Positions 50,801-62,400 of a stretch of 62,500 nucleotides of DNA are shown here, piece by piece. Source of the DNA: Tubiluchus corallicola (taxonomy: Eukaryota; Priapulida; Priapulimorpha; Priapulimorphida; Tubiluchidae). The notes under the pieces are model-generated. The model saw only the letters and a list, made by a program, of their open reading frames with translations, was not told the DNA's origin and did no database searches. Both the position numbers and the translations under genes were made by a program. The stretch is taken from positions 302,501-365,000 of the forward strand of contig JAQGDQ010000065.1 in assembly GCA_030141605.1 (NCBI GenBank), written 5' to 3'. How positions within the stretch are numbered: position 1 is the first letter of the stretch; each line of letters starts with the position of its first letter.

Positions 50801-52918
50801 TATTTTCGAAACTTATAGTAAACATATCCAGTAGGCTACAGCAGCACATGAAGTAATATAGGGAAAGCCACGATTATTAGCAAAATGTGGAACAATTGTC
50901 TATGAATTTCAAACCAATGTGATTGTAAGTGTTTATTTATCAAATTACATTTTTTATATATATGCCACAATACTACAAACCGTGGTTTACTGAAATTATT
51001 ATAAAAGCTTGATATAATGAAGTTAGCAATAATGTACATTTGTCACGATCATATTCACGATATCTATGCAAATAACACCAAGATATCCATAACAGTTAAT
51101 GGCAACATATCAGACTCACAAGTCAGATTTTTACACGAATAGATTGTTAAACACGAACAAATGTCGAATATTTCATTTCAAAGTAACATCATAAATATCC
51201 AAAATACTGGCAAGTCCAAATGTTTCAAATGCCGAACTATTGAAGCAAACATGTCAGTATGAGACAAATTTCCATGGCATTTTGATGTGCACTTTGAATG
51301 GCCTGAACTAAATGCATCAGCACCCAGACAAAACCTAAACCAGATCATTTTTGAAGAAGCCTGAACTGATCTCAAATGGCCTTTGGACTAAGCCTAGAAA
51401 GCAGATGTACGCCAATTTTTTTCCACCATATAAATCACATCTGTTAACATTTTTGTATTTTAGTAAAATGAAAAATATCTTAAAAAATGTATTCGACATG
51501 TTTTGTGAATATAAAGAAGTTTTAACACTCAGGTAGCAAGATGTGATTACAAAGTAAAGTATAAAGAAGTTTCAACAAATAATGAAAGAAAGTCAAAAAA
51601 AGAAACTTTTTCTGAACACTGAACCAAAGCAGAATTTTAAGTGATACATATTATCAGAACCGTGCAATTCTGCTCAGTCCTCCAAAATTAACAAAGTTTA
51701 TGCTAGTCCTAGTGGACTTGATAAGCAAGCTCTGAGATCTCTTTTGTTTAATTAGTCACTACCCTGCCACCAGCAAGTACTAATATTTCATACCAAACCG
51801 TTGCGAGAAATCATGAAGTAACCAAAATCTTTTTGATCCTTAGCGATCCTGTCCATTAGTATAGATAGACGGTCCCACCTCATTTTAGAGCATTCGTGGT
51901 GAAAGTCGAATGGTTCGTACTTGATGAAGCCACTGCCTATTTGTCGAACTGCACCCTGAAAAGCGACTCCAAGATGTCTCTCTGGTGGTTTCTGATCAAT
52001 TAGATCCAATAACACCTGCTTGCCATAATTAACAACTTGTGCATCCATGTGTCTATTATAGCTGTCTGCATTTGGCTGTGACACATCAACCTTTGGCAGA
52101 GGTTTGTATCTTAAATTTGGCCGTTGAGACCAGTATAATGGAATGGAACCGCGGGTTTGGACAAAAGAGCATATGTCACCACTGTAAACAACTATCTGCT
52201 CAGTTTCACAGAAATTTGCCACCTGTCCCTCTGAGTCAACGCCTCGCATATAATACCTTGTTCCTGCGCGATATATGCTACGACGTGTCATCAATGCCAG
52301 TGTGAAGGTCTTCTTATTTATTACCATAGTTTTAATGGAAACAAATCCCAGTATCACTGGCAGAGTGAATTGACTTAGTTCACTTTGTGCTGCAAAGTCA
52401 CGTAGCAAATGACTGTTCCACACAAATCTAGGATCGGCCCGTTCAAACAGCGACATCTGGCGAAATTCTGGACTCGTGTTATGCAAGCGTTGCATGGTGT
52501 GTGTTAAGTCATACGTGTAACTAAAATAGAAGTATGGCATTTGAAGGACAGTTTGTATCATTGTTAAATATGTTCTGTTGTCTTGATTTTGCTTTTCTGT
52601 TATGTGTAGAAATGTCCTTTTATATGAAAGTATGTCTGTCTCTTCAACACGGTAAATTGCATGTCCATTAATCTCGCCGCATTTTGTCTTCTTAGTAATG
52701 ACTACTAAATATGGACCTGCCAAAAGGTGAACTACTCCTAAGATTCCACATATTAAACGGCCTCCAACCTCTAGTGGAATGTCGACGGATGTTTGTACAA
52801 AAATGTTCTGACTCACTCGATCAATAACCAGCTTTTCCACACCATTATCTAATGGTTCAAATATAAATCTATCATGAGTGACATATAATCGGAGTTCTTC
52901 ATGGAACTGGGTTGCCAT
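37993..52918 (-). CDS. SACM1L: Phosphoinositide phosphatase SAC1
   Basis: Six coding exons on the minus strand, in transcript order: 52918-51794, 50746-50634, 46026-45924, 44362-44245, 38769-38602 and 38129-37993. They total 1,764 nt (587 aa plus TAA); human SAC1 is also 587 aa. All junctions are GT-AG and in phase. The 1.1-kb first exon encodes most of the Sac domain ([40 protein letters not shown]). Exon 2 carries the catalytic CX5R(T/S) motif CIDCLDRT at about residues 388-395. Exon 5 has one membrane segment ([16 protein letters not shown], ~521-542) and exon 6 the second ([19 protein letters not shown], ~549-570). The C-terminus KQKIE fits the KxKxx COPI retrieval signal. The enzyme dephosphorylates PI4P and other monophosphoinositides at the ER and Golgi. 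Catalytic residues are intact despite several LINE insertions in introns. Confidence 0.97.
38824..38901 (+). repeat. Imperfect tandem repeat with TA tract
   Basis: Three copies of GCAGTTAATATATA are separated by TA-rich sequence (TACTAGTATATAATATATAC). It lies just before the LINE in SACM1L intron 5. Confidence 0.8.
41641..41823 (+). repeat. TG-rich and (TAA)n microsatellites
   Basis: A TGTA/TGTG-rich run (about 41641-41735) passes through a TA tract into about 25 TAA units (41748-41823). A second TG/CG run follows at about 41900-41945. All lie in the 3' UTR of the LINE. Confidence 0.95.
42100..42560 (+). repeat. Degenerate tandem repeat, units of roughly 60-100 bp
   Basis: Words such as GCATTTATGATTTAAC, TTGCTTGCTTTTTTG and TTCATTTGCTGCATTT recur several times in similar order. 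This looks like a decayed satellite-like array in the LINE 3' UTR. Unit length could not be fixed by eye. Confidence 0.55.
44940..45500 (+). mobile_element. Internally deleted LINE fragment in SACM1L intron 3
   Basis: The first part, with frameshifts, reads [20 protein letters not shown] then [10 protein letters not shown] and SGRGVSWHM, the N-terminal blocks of an APE endonuclease (HxPDIV..ESKL, then SGxGV). From about 45280 the text jumps to [20 protein letters not shown] and [11 protein letters not shown], the LINE C-terminus (WN.LP..I). Endonuclease core and RT are therefore missing. There are several stops. Confidence 0.65.
46540..48895 (+). mobile_element. Decayed LINE with (TATC)n tail in SACM1L intron 2
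   Basis: 46592-47008 is the linker and early RT ([20 protein letters not shown]). 47148-47489 is the RT core ([39 protein letters not shown], and YVDDRPTS where the catalytic FADD block is expected). After a gap with unrelated text (about 47490-47860) come [20 protein letters not shown] (frame-corrected) and 48059-48592 ([31 protein letters not shown]), the C-terminus. The element ends at a TATC microsatellite (48872-48894) preceded by AATAAAGG, the normal form of a LINE 3' end. It is antisense to SACM1L, with stops and frameshifts. Confidence 0.82.
48872..48894 (+). repeat. (TATC)n tail
   Basis: About five and a half TATC units immediately after the LINE 3' end. Confidence 0.9.
49440..50350 (-). 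mobile_element. CR1/L2-group LINE 3' half in SACM1L intron 2
   Basis: On the minus strand, 50349-49981 carries the catalytic [14 protein letters not shown] block, then [20 protein letters not shown]. 49946-49599 reads [57 protein letters not shown] and [15 protein letters not shown]. In another frame [21 protein letters not shown] follows. This block order is standard for CR1/L2/Rex-type LINEs. It is one of the better-preserved copies here, but 5'-truncated and frameshifted. It has the same orientation as SACM1L. Confidence 0.85.
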
Positions 52919-52974
52919 CTTAACTGAAAAAAATAAAAAAAGGAGTTGGCTATTTAGTTACAATGTCCTGTATG

Positions 52975-53195
52975 TACATTCCAAGATCAAATAGATCCAC
53001 CAAATAGCTAGGTCTCAGGGCAGAAGCTGCTAAAAGAAGAGGACATCATCTGAAGCTATATAAGACTAGAGCAAATAAATCAGTAAGTCTCTGCAGCTTT
53101 TCAAGCAGGATCATTAATGTGCGGAACAGTCTGCTAAAGGAAGTGGTATCTGCACCTAGTATAAATGAGGATTTGACATCTGACATATAAACAAG
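52975..53195 (+). mobile_element. LINE C-terminal fragment upstream of SACM1L
   Basis: With frameshifts the plus strand reads RGHHLKLYKTRANKSVSL and RIINVRNSLLKEVVSAPSIN, resembling the tail RGH..KLFK.RSR....F..RVVN.WNSLPE.VV.APSVN of CR1-type LINEs. It starts within about 60 bases of the SACM1L ATG, so it may lie in or near its 5' UTR or promoter. Confidence 0.65.
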
Positions 53196-53199
53196 ATTT

Positions 53200-54400
53200 G
53201 GCTAGAAGTTTTCACTCTGCCAAAACACCTAAGGGATGATTCACCTGTGTCATATTTACCTACATTCCACCAGTCAGGAGAGCAGACACCCTTGATGTTC
53301 TCACAAACAAACCTTGCACCACTTGTGCTGACTCAAGGAGGTTTAATTGCTAAAACTTTTTGAATGACCTTGTTATTGACATAAAGTAGATTTAAACTGA
53401 TTCATGACTTACACGATTTTAGCGAATCTACTGACAGAACTTTATAATTATTTTTGGGAGTTCCTTTCCTCCATTTTTGCAGTTCATGCCCATTTAGATT
53501 TTCTGTCAAAGCAAGCCCAACATTGGGCACCCATAGTTCATTTTAGTCTAGGTCACCCATTTTGCATACATATGCCTGAATTATGTGACTTCAATTTCTC
53601 TGGCCTTTAAATAAACTAGCAAAATAATATAAAAGCACCGAGACTTTAAATGAATGAAATTTCTATTAATTTGTATTTAACAAAGTACAGTTTATACTTA
53701 CCCAAGTACGAAACCACATTTTCTTTTAACGTTGCACTTTTAAAGGTCTACAAAATTGTACATATTTTGTCAATGTCAATAATTCGCGTTCTTAAACTAA
53801 ATATGCGGAACCAGCCAAATTGGCTTCGATGTATGTTGTGCTATGATCCTAATGTACATCTCACATTAAAATGGTTTCAAGAAATATTAACCTTTGGCTG
53901 TTTCAGTTAGGTAAAAATATATGATTATTTTCTCAAGCAAAATATATATTTTATTTCAGGCAAAAATAGTTTTTATAACTTATTTTAATTGTTATCTAAG
54001 TTGCACCAAAATGGCTGCGGTTGGTATAAAAATATCCCCTTCTTACTTTTCGACATGTATCGTGTATCGAAATCTACTGTCAGTCACTGTTTTGTATGAT
54101 ATTATTTTTGTTTACAATAGGAAGGTGCAAAATTTTTGGTCATAGTTCACCCTTTGTACAGGTTGCTCTCTGTTTTTTAATGTTTTTTTCTTGATACGGG
54201 ATGACTGATATCGTAGTTTATAGGGCAGCTATCAGGCATTTTAATTTATTCTTGTTATCCCGTCATGTAAAAATTAAATCGTACGAGTCTCATTACACTC
54301 ATCCAGGTAGATCAAAGTTCATTTTAGCCAATTTTTCGTCGTGATGCTAAAATCAGTACATGGTGCAAGGAGGAGACAGTTTAACTGGAAATAAATGATA
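53200..54400. other. No gene seen
   Basis: AT-rich sequence upstream of SACM1L with only short unrecognised frames. The SACM1L promoter may lie here but no element could be placed. Confidence 0.45.
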
Positions 54401-54404
54401 CCAG

Positions 54405-56540
54405 TTTGTGATCAATAATAAATTAACCCAACTAGTACGTGAACCCACCAGAATGACTGAAATATATTGTTCAATGTTCGATTTAGTTATCACTGACTTG
54501 CCCAGGCATTTCAGTGAATGTGTAAAACTTGCTACATTAGCAAATTGTGATCATTTTCCCATACTATGTCGAATGTCTTTAGAAATATCTCTACCTACAG
54601 CTCATAAAAGAAAGAATTACTATTACAATCAAGTTGACTGGCCAAATCTTTAAAATGATATCCTAAATTCAGACTGGAGCTTACTCTAAACGTTGCACAA
54701 CATCAACGAATGTTGCAAATATTTTACAAAGTAGCTTCAGTCATTAATGATGCTGTTCGTCCCTTCAAAAATAGTTACTGTGAGACGCAGGGCTAAGCCT
54801 TGGTTTGACACATGTTGTCGTAAATTGCGCAGGAAAAACATAGAAAGTGGTTAAAATATAAAAAAACATTCTAATGATTTCATGAGTGAAAATTTTAAGA
54901 AGTCATATTAATAAAGCTGGCCCTGAAAAAACATAAGTACTACGAAAAAATAGCAAATTGTTTGTTTGATACTACCAGTAAAATCTGGTGGAAACTTACA
55001 AAGTGTGTGCATGGAAAAAAGGATTGTGTTGGAGTTCCACCACTCAAAAAAGGGAATGAATTCAACTCTTGACAAAGATAAAACACCTATATTAAATAAG
55101 TTCTTCTGTGAGCAATCAATATAAATCCGGTACACGAATTGCCACAATTTTTCTGCAAAACTCATGCTTGTTTGCCAAATTTGACTGCATCACCTTCTGA
55201 GGTTCGTGATATCGTCTTAAGTCTTGATGTTTCCAAGGCTTCGGGGGACGACTGTATTAGTAAACTGAAAAATAACTACAAACCCATATCTCTCTTATCC
55301 TGCTCATCAAAAGTTCTCTAAAGAATAGTTTATAAAGACTTATGTAACTATCTTATAACACATAATCAACTATTAAGTTTTAGAAATTCTGGTTTTATAA
55401 TACAAGTATTTATATACGACTTTTTGCAGACAAGCACCTCTTTAACTGAAATTAAGGCTGATCCTATTATATGTGCCACGCACTTAAACTCGGATCTAAC
55501 AACAATACATCAGAAGACAGCTCGATGGAATGTCACATTCAATCCCGACAAAACTGAAGTTATTCTTTTCAGCCAAAAAAATACTCCGCCTGTTCAATGA
55601 ACATTTTATCTTAATATCATAGCTCTAAAAACAGTTAGCATTCATAAACATTTAGGCCTACACTTGCAATCAGATTTAAAATGGGACACCCATATGTCAT
55701 TCACTTCAAAAAGCTCACAAACATTTAGACGTACTAAATAAATTTTCATATTTAATACCGCAAATAGTTTTAGAAAACTTTACAAAAGTATGGTTCGTCC
55801 CATACTTGAACATGCCAATGTGATTTGGTGTAACATTCTATCATACGTTTCTAACTCACTTGAAAACGCCCAAAAATGTGCCGCCCATATTTTTGCTAAT
55901 GAGCCATGAAAGGCTCAAATACAATTGAATTACTGTACTACAATGGGTTCGATCCACTATCTAAACGACGATTTTTCCACAAGCTTTTAACATTTTACAA
56001 AATTCTAAACCACTTATATCCATCTTATCTGTATGAGTTACTACCACATTCTAATAGAGATTTAGCTGCTTATTACCTAAGAAATCATGACGATTTCTCT
56101 GTGTTTCAAACATATTGTCTTTATTTTCGTAACTCATTTTTTCTGTCTACGCTAGTTGTCTGGAATAACCTATCATAACATGTTAAGAATTCTTCAACCA
56201 TTAGTAGTTTTAGATGCAGCCTCTGTAACTTGCTTTGATTTGTTGAAACACCAAAGTATTTGACTTATGGTATTATTCCTGCATGTATTCATGTATTCAT
56301 CACACTCGTCTTTGAATAGGCTTTTCACAGTTAAACGAACATTTGAATGAGCATAATTGTAAAGATCAGAATGTCAATATTACGGATAAAAAATGTTTGT
56401 GTGGTTTTGTTACAGAATCAATTGTACACTTCATGCTCAAATGCTCTCTTTATAATTCAAGTAGACAGCAACTTGTACATAGCTTATCCTCCATGTTTCA
56501 AAATAACGTAATATCAATTAATGCGCTCAATTAAGACGCC
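54405..56540 (+). mobile_element. Decayed LINE with Cys/His C-terminal motif
   Basis: 54408-54653 is the end of an APE endonuclease (LTQLVREPTRMTEI, DLVITDLPRHF, CDHFPI) continuing into NYYYNQVDWPNL. Later: KIWWKLTKCVHG (linker), VRDIVLSLDVSKASGDDCIS and NYKPISLLSCSSKVL (early RT). The catalytic FADD block is missing; the text passes to WNVTFNPDKTEVILFSQK, HKHLGLHLQSDLKWDTHM and LEHANVIWCN. 55906-56178 is the C-terminus (HKLLTFYKILNHLYPSYLYE, VVWNNLS), and 56343-56534 has KKCLCGFVTESIVHFMLKCS, a C-x-C..H..C pattern usual in LINE tails. Many stops and an internal deletion; inactive. Confidence 0.82.
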
Positions 56541-57989
56541 GAGTCTTTAATTCTTCTTCTTTTAAACAGTAGTAATTTGTTACAAAGATAGAGAAAAGGG
56601 AAAGATAAGCAAAACAGAAAAGAGTTCAATAGAGACATATGATGTAAAGGCATTAAAATATGATCCATTAAATAAACTAACCAGTCACGGGATGTAATGC
56701 CACTATCGCAGTTCATAGTTAAACTCAAAAAATGCATTATAAATAGGATTTTAATAAGAGAGATTTCATATCTTTTAAAGTCATATAATGTTTGCTGTGT
56801 GGTAGTATGTGCTGATATTTTATGTATCATGTGATGACATGTGGGGGTAATAAACTGTGGTGTGTTTTATACATATAGATAGAAAAGTAGCAAGAAACTA
56901 AATCATCCAAACTTAAAATTCCAGAGTTATAAAAAATTATAGGTTCGATCGGAGCTTGTTTAGATAAATTATAAGTGATTCTCAAAATTTTACGTTGATA
57001 TCTGGCTAAGTAGTTTCAGTTTGCTGGATATGTTTTCCACCATACAACAGTAAGTTAAATAGGGTAATGTTAGACAGTTGTATAGTGTTATTTAGTGAAA
57101 TTTATGTAGTTCATTCTTAACAAGTGAAGTGATGCAAATATTTTTTGCAATTTTTGAACTTACATAATTAATATGAAGCCTCCAATTTAAATTTTCATTG
57201 GGCATAACGCCTAAAAATTTTACGGTTTGACTCTTTCAATAATTATGCTGTCAATATATAGGTCACAATTATCAGGCAGTTTTTCTATTTCTGGAATGGA
57301 AAATAACCATTTTGTTTTTGTGGGGTTTAATGAGAATATATTTGCCTTGAACCGGTCAGCAATTAATTTTAAAAGTTTATTTATTTCTGCAACTGAGTGA
57401 TAGCACAAGTCAAAAAACAAAGTAGTGTCATCAGCAATTGAAATAAGCAAATAATTTAGAAGCAAGCTTAGATCATTTGCTAAAATTAAAAATAATAATG
57501 GTCCTAGTATGGAGCCTTCAGTCACACTGCGTGTTATAGTTTGAGATTTAGAAAGACAGTTATTACATCTGACTACTTAGATTTTATTAGACAGATAATT
57601 TCAAAACCAGTTATAGACCAAACCTTGAACACCATAACGTGAGAGTTTATGAAGAAGAATTGAATGGTACATAGTGTAGACAAGTCACAAAATATGCCTG
57701 CAGCTAACGAGTTGTCTTCTATCGTTTTTTACAATTTGTTCACATACTCTAATTAGTGCTAACTCAGTGGAGAAGCCTTTTTGAAAGCCAAACTGATTAT
57801 CATTAAGAATATTATGACTAATTGTTATAACGGGTTAAGTAAACATCTCTCCAAAAGTTTAGAAAAGAATGGTGTGACAGCCCTATACAATAGTGCTCTC
57901 ATTTTATCGTACTAATTAAATATCTACAACTAGGTTTGCTAAGTTAAGTGGAGTAGCGGCAATAAGTTTAATTTTGTATTACAAAGTGA

Positions 57990-58925
57990 AGTGCTTGTTT
58001 TGGTAATCTATATAATTGTTATCCCTCAGTCTAGCATAGTGCCATCTACTGTCAACTTTGTTTGCTAAAGGAAGAAATCAGGCACATGAACTTGGCGGGT
58101 ATGCTTTCTTACTTGGCAAGTTTGACCACCAATTCTGAGTGGAGATATATAGCACATTCACAGCTGCTACTCTTTTTTGACTTGTTTGATTGGTCAGATT
58201 TAGGTGACGAACCAACCTTTACAGTTTATGTTGCAACTCAGCTTACAGCAAATAGGTTTACCTGGAAAAACTAGGCCACAAAGCAGGGTGTGGAAAATGT
58301 GGTTTTGCAAAATGGTCGTTCTACTTGAGTTTTAACAATTCTTGATTTAAAGGATAATACCGCATTTATTAATGGCATTTCCTCAGCAGAAACAGAGTAC
58401 TTCTGCAATAGTTTTTCTTAGTTTTTGTGATCCTGGGCTGTCCGTCATTTAGGAAGCCCATAGAGATTTTGCTGTTTACAGTGGAGGAGACCAAGTCATT
58501 TAAATGGACTATTGGTGGCACTCAAAAGACCAACCTGTGGTTAATCTTCCTGTCAGTGCCTTCAGATACTCTGGACTTCATACCCTGCATTCCTCAGTTG
58601 ATGGAGTTAATGTCACGCCTGATGTCATCTACCTGTCAGACCCTGAAGTTACCGTTTGGGGAGCCTGCCGTCAGACTGTTCCAGTACATGCTGCCATGTA
58701 CACAAAGACTCATGATCAGTACAGTTTATGGTGTTTTGTGGTACATTTAAAAATCCCAGGTAAAATTAAAGACAGACTGTTCCAGTACATGCTGCCATCG
58801 ACAGCGATGAGGTTAAGCTAGCAAGCCAACATGCGCACAGAGATTCGCAATAAGTACAGTTTATGGTGTTTTGTGGTACATTTAAAAATCCCATGTAAAG
58901 TTAAAGAGTGTAGCTAAACTAATTT
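57990..58925. other. Unidentified segment inside a LINE, with internal duplication
   Basis: This stretch separates linker and RT parts of a minus-strand LINE and looks like neither. On the plus strand it has two unrecognised frames, 58062-58274 (70 aa) and 58504-58821 (105 aa; VNLPVSAFRYSGLHTLHSSV, VTVWGACRQTVPVHAAMYTK). Its composition is less AT-rich than its surroundings. A unit of about 101 bp starting CAGACTGTTCCAGTACATGC at 58672 is repeated at 58773, the second copy carrying about 32 extra bases. It could be a transposon, a captured gene piece or a processed copy. I cannot identify it. Confidence 0.4.
58672..58905 (+). repeat. Direct tandem duplication, ~101-bp unit
   Basis: Copy one is 58672-58772 and copy two 58773-58905. 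Both contain CAGACTGTTCCAGTACATGC near the start and TACAGTTTATGGTGTTTTGT further on; the second has an insertion of about 32 bases in the middle. Confidence 0.9.
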
Positions 58926-59439
58926 CTAGTGTATCCTTGTTAATTATTTCTCAAATGTGTTTTTCCTATGTTAAATAATATTGAGTTTATAACTAACTGA
59001 TTGTTTGTCTACCTGTTCTGATAATGTTAAATATGCATCAAAGTGTACATTAGGTTTGGTAGTCTTACTAGCTAAATGTGGCCCAACATTAATAAAGTGT
59101 AGGTTTAAATTATCTGCTATTATCTGATTATCCGTTACAATTTTTAATTTAAATTTAATCGTGTTTACAATTTTTTGATATTATTTTTGTAAGTTTCCAA
59201 TTTATTCCTAAAATAATTATTTTTAACTATTCCAGTAAGATTATTTAAAGTGTTCCAATATTGTTTATAATGACTTGTAAAGGTATGGTCATGGGTTTTC
59301 AGTATTTCTTTATACATTTTATTTTTATTTTACCCTTTATAGACTGCAAAAGGCCGTGAAAAATCCAAGGTTTTTTAATTTTATTAGAGTTATTAATTAA
59401 TTTAATATAGTCTCCATATGAAACCATCTAACCATACAC

Positions 59440-62400
59440 TATCAAGGCTATCAAAATACAGCCAAGCTGCCTTTTTTGTGGATCATTTGACTTTCAATAT
59501 TCGTAATTAACCTGACAAGGTAGCAGGCTGTACTACCGCCTTTCCTAAAACATTCCTGCTGTATGTCTAACAAATTATATGCACGAAAAGCCTGTCGCAG
59601 TCTACTTTCAATGAGCTTTTCTGCTAATTTGCCATAGCATGATGTGATAGATATAGGCCTATAGTTGCTAGGATCATTATAATCTACTTTGCCTTGCTTT
59701 TTAAAGAAAATAATCTTAGCATTCTGTAAGGGCCACATTTTAGTTTCCATACACAAGTTAATCAAGTTCATAAACATAGCCTGTACGGCGGATCATTAAA
59801 GGTTTTTGAGCTTTTTACAGCTGGTTGATTTGTCCCATAGTGAAGTCACTGTTGAACCACGCCCTGTCTGCATGCTGGTCTAAAGGCTGACGGGTAAAGC
59901 TTTGTGCCTGTTGAAACCACCTATCGTCAAAAGTAGCTCCATCTATATGTGATCCCGTAAAGAATGTTTGACGTAAAATTCAACATTTTTCCTCGTCATT
60001 GATGTAATATCTGTTTTTGCACTTTCAGCATCTCAATGCTAACATATGATTTGATGCCAAAAAGTTTTCTGTGTGATTTCCAAAATTCTTTACCCTGTAC
60101 TACGTTTAAGCGTTTGCAGTGTTCACATTAACACACTCACTTAATGCTTCAGTTATTGCTTTTTCAAAATTTTCCTTCGCATTCAGGTATGCTACTTTAT
60201 TAGGCAGACTGGACAATCTCAGATAATCTTTTCTTAATTCCGCAGGTCTTTTGATAATTGCGTGAGTTCATTAGTCCAGTATGGTTTGCGGTGCTCCGTA
60301 ATACTTTTTTCTGCAGGACTGCTTCATTTGTCTCTTTTACCTTTGCCAACAAGAAATTCCAGGCACTAGAAGGGACTCTGTTTTACAAATGTGTACACTG
60401 CGTTTGAAAGTCACTACATATATTGTTTTTTAAGTATATAATATATGTGACCAGTTACACCAGTCCCCATTTCTTGAAGTCATAGGTTTGGCGAGCATTT
60501 GCTGTGGTTTCATTGTTGCATCTAATTGTTGTAATCACTGGATAATGGCCTATTAACGGTGACCCACTAAAAAGTTCGATGTCTTTGTCTACCATTTGCG
60601 ATACAATACGTGTAGTTAACCCACGTGAACCCAGTATTAGATCAATTGTGCTGTAACCCATATGCGATTTAAATGTTGAGTCCCTCGGAGCCACTATTTC
60701 AAATTCACCATTGCTATTAATTTCCCGGTTCTGTAATCTTTCCCATGCATGTTATCTATTCTATCCCATAGCACATTGCGCACATTAAAATCCCCTATGG
60801 CTACCATGTAGTGGAGTCCGTGTAATCTGGCAAAATCAATGGCTTTTTTGTAATCATTTCAATTTCTTTTCATTAATTCCGGGGAATTCGGCTTTACATA
60901 CACCCAGCATACCAAAAACTTGAATGTTTTCGTAGTAATGACAACCCATATTGAGCCTATATCGGTATTTATATCTGGAATTGACAGAACACTACTACTT
61001 AGATTGCTTCTAACACACAGAGCAACCCCTCCAGAATGTGCGTTATTCGGTAGGTTAGCACACATCTTATAATTGCTCAGATCACAATTTGGATGGCTCG
61101 CTTGCATGATTTTTGTTTCCTGAATGACAATGACATCAAAATTATTATAGCACCCGTGTTTGCTGAGTGCTACTTGTGATCTCTGTGACAAAAAATTGAT
61201 GTTAATCTGACAAATTTTTAAGTGACCGTGTTTTCGCGAGGAGTCACAGACATTGTTCATTAGGTTCACGGAATTTGTAGACATTCTAGGAATTGTTTAG
61301 GTTGTTGGTATCGTTAATGTAAGTTTGGCATTGTCTATTCCATGATGGGTGGGCTTCACCACACTTCGCGCATTTGTGCTGCACTGTGTTGCAAGGTTTG
61401 GCGTCATGATTTTCTGCGCACTTTCCATATTTGCGCTTCTGTTGCATAATTTCGCCACATGTTTAAAACTTTGACAATTGTAGCACCTTAGTGGTTTTCT
61501 TTTGCTTGAGGATTCTTCTATGCTACAATTCACATAGCCGATGGTGATACCATTTCTAACAGCTGCTTTAAGATCTTCACTATTGCTAAAGAGAATTGTA
61601 TTGAGTGGGAGCAGTTTCCCGTCCTTCGTTTTAAATCGCTCTAACTTGACCCCAGAGTAGTATCTAGTAATGTCGTCCAGTATGTCTTTCTCACTATGAC
61701 TTGTAATAAGGTCTCTAATTAGGCCTACATGATTAATAACTGGCATTCAAATGCTGGTCCCGCTGCCTAGAAAGTCATCTATCAAACATGTCCTTAACTG
61801 CCTCCCGGTCTGATAACTGGCTCTGAATGTTGCCCCTAGCTGTTTTGCACGCTAAGTCGAATTTGGTTCTCGGAAAGTGCTGACAGAGATTTTTTTTAAT
61901 GTCTAAGCTAGAGTTCACTAGACCCTTGTCTTTGACGGTTTCAATTATTAACGTGCTCGTGCGCATACGATCGTACTCAAATTCAGAATTTCCAGAGTTA
62001 GCAGTTTTAGACAGCCTGGGTCCTATTGCCATCAAAGATGCATTACTTTTCTTTGCCACTTTGCTGCATGTGGGAGTAACTTTGGGTCTGACTGAGGCAG
62101 GCATTAGTTTTTTTCAAATTCACATTAATTTTTTTCTTTAGCACTTTCTATTATAGTGAGTTTGTCTCCCATGACCGCAAGATCATTGGCGCACTTGTTG
62201 GCACTAGCATTGTTGTGTAATAAATCGATGACTTCCATGATTTTTTTGCATCATTTGTTTTGGCTATCATTTTTATAGGCAATGCTTTCAATTCTGTAAC
62301 TGAGCTAAGATGTGGCTCCAAGTCTTCGTCATTGAACTCATTGCATTCAGGGTCTGCATCTGACCAAAATTTCACGGGGGAAACTGCGCAATCGGCTAAG

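Larger units (their letters stand above)
56560..59390 (-). mobile_element. Second LINE (minus strand), RT core preserved, with foreign insert
   Basis: Linker text (KQYWNTLNNLTG, IADNLNLHFINVGPHLAS) appears at about 59390-58930. After an unrelated segment (about 58920-57990) RT follows: DNQFGFQKGFSTELALIRVC, GVQGL-like and [20 protein letters not shown] (57525 onward), with the catalytic block IADDTTLFF in place of FADD, then FSLNPTKTKWLFSI. The thumb and C-terminus reach about 56560. It is separate from the next element, because both contain the same G-F-x-K-G-x-S-T region of RT. Confidence 0.7.

Noticed and set aside
52039-52305. 88-codon plus-strand frame
   Set aside because: It is the antisense shadow of the SACM1L first exon.
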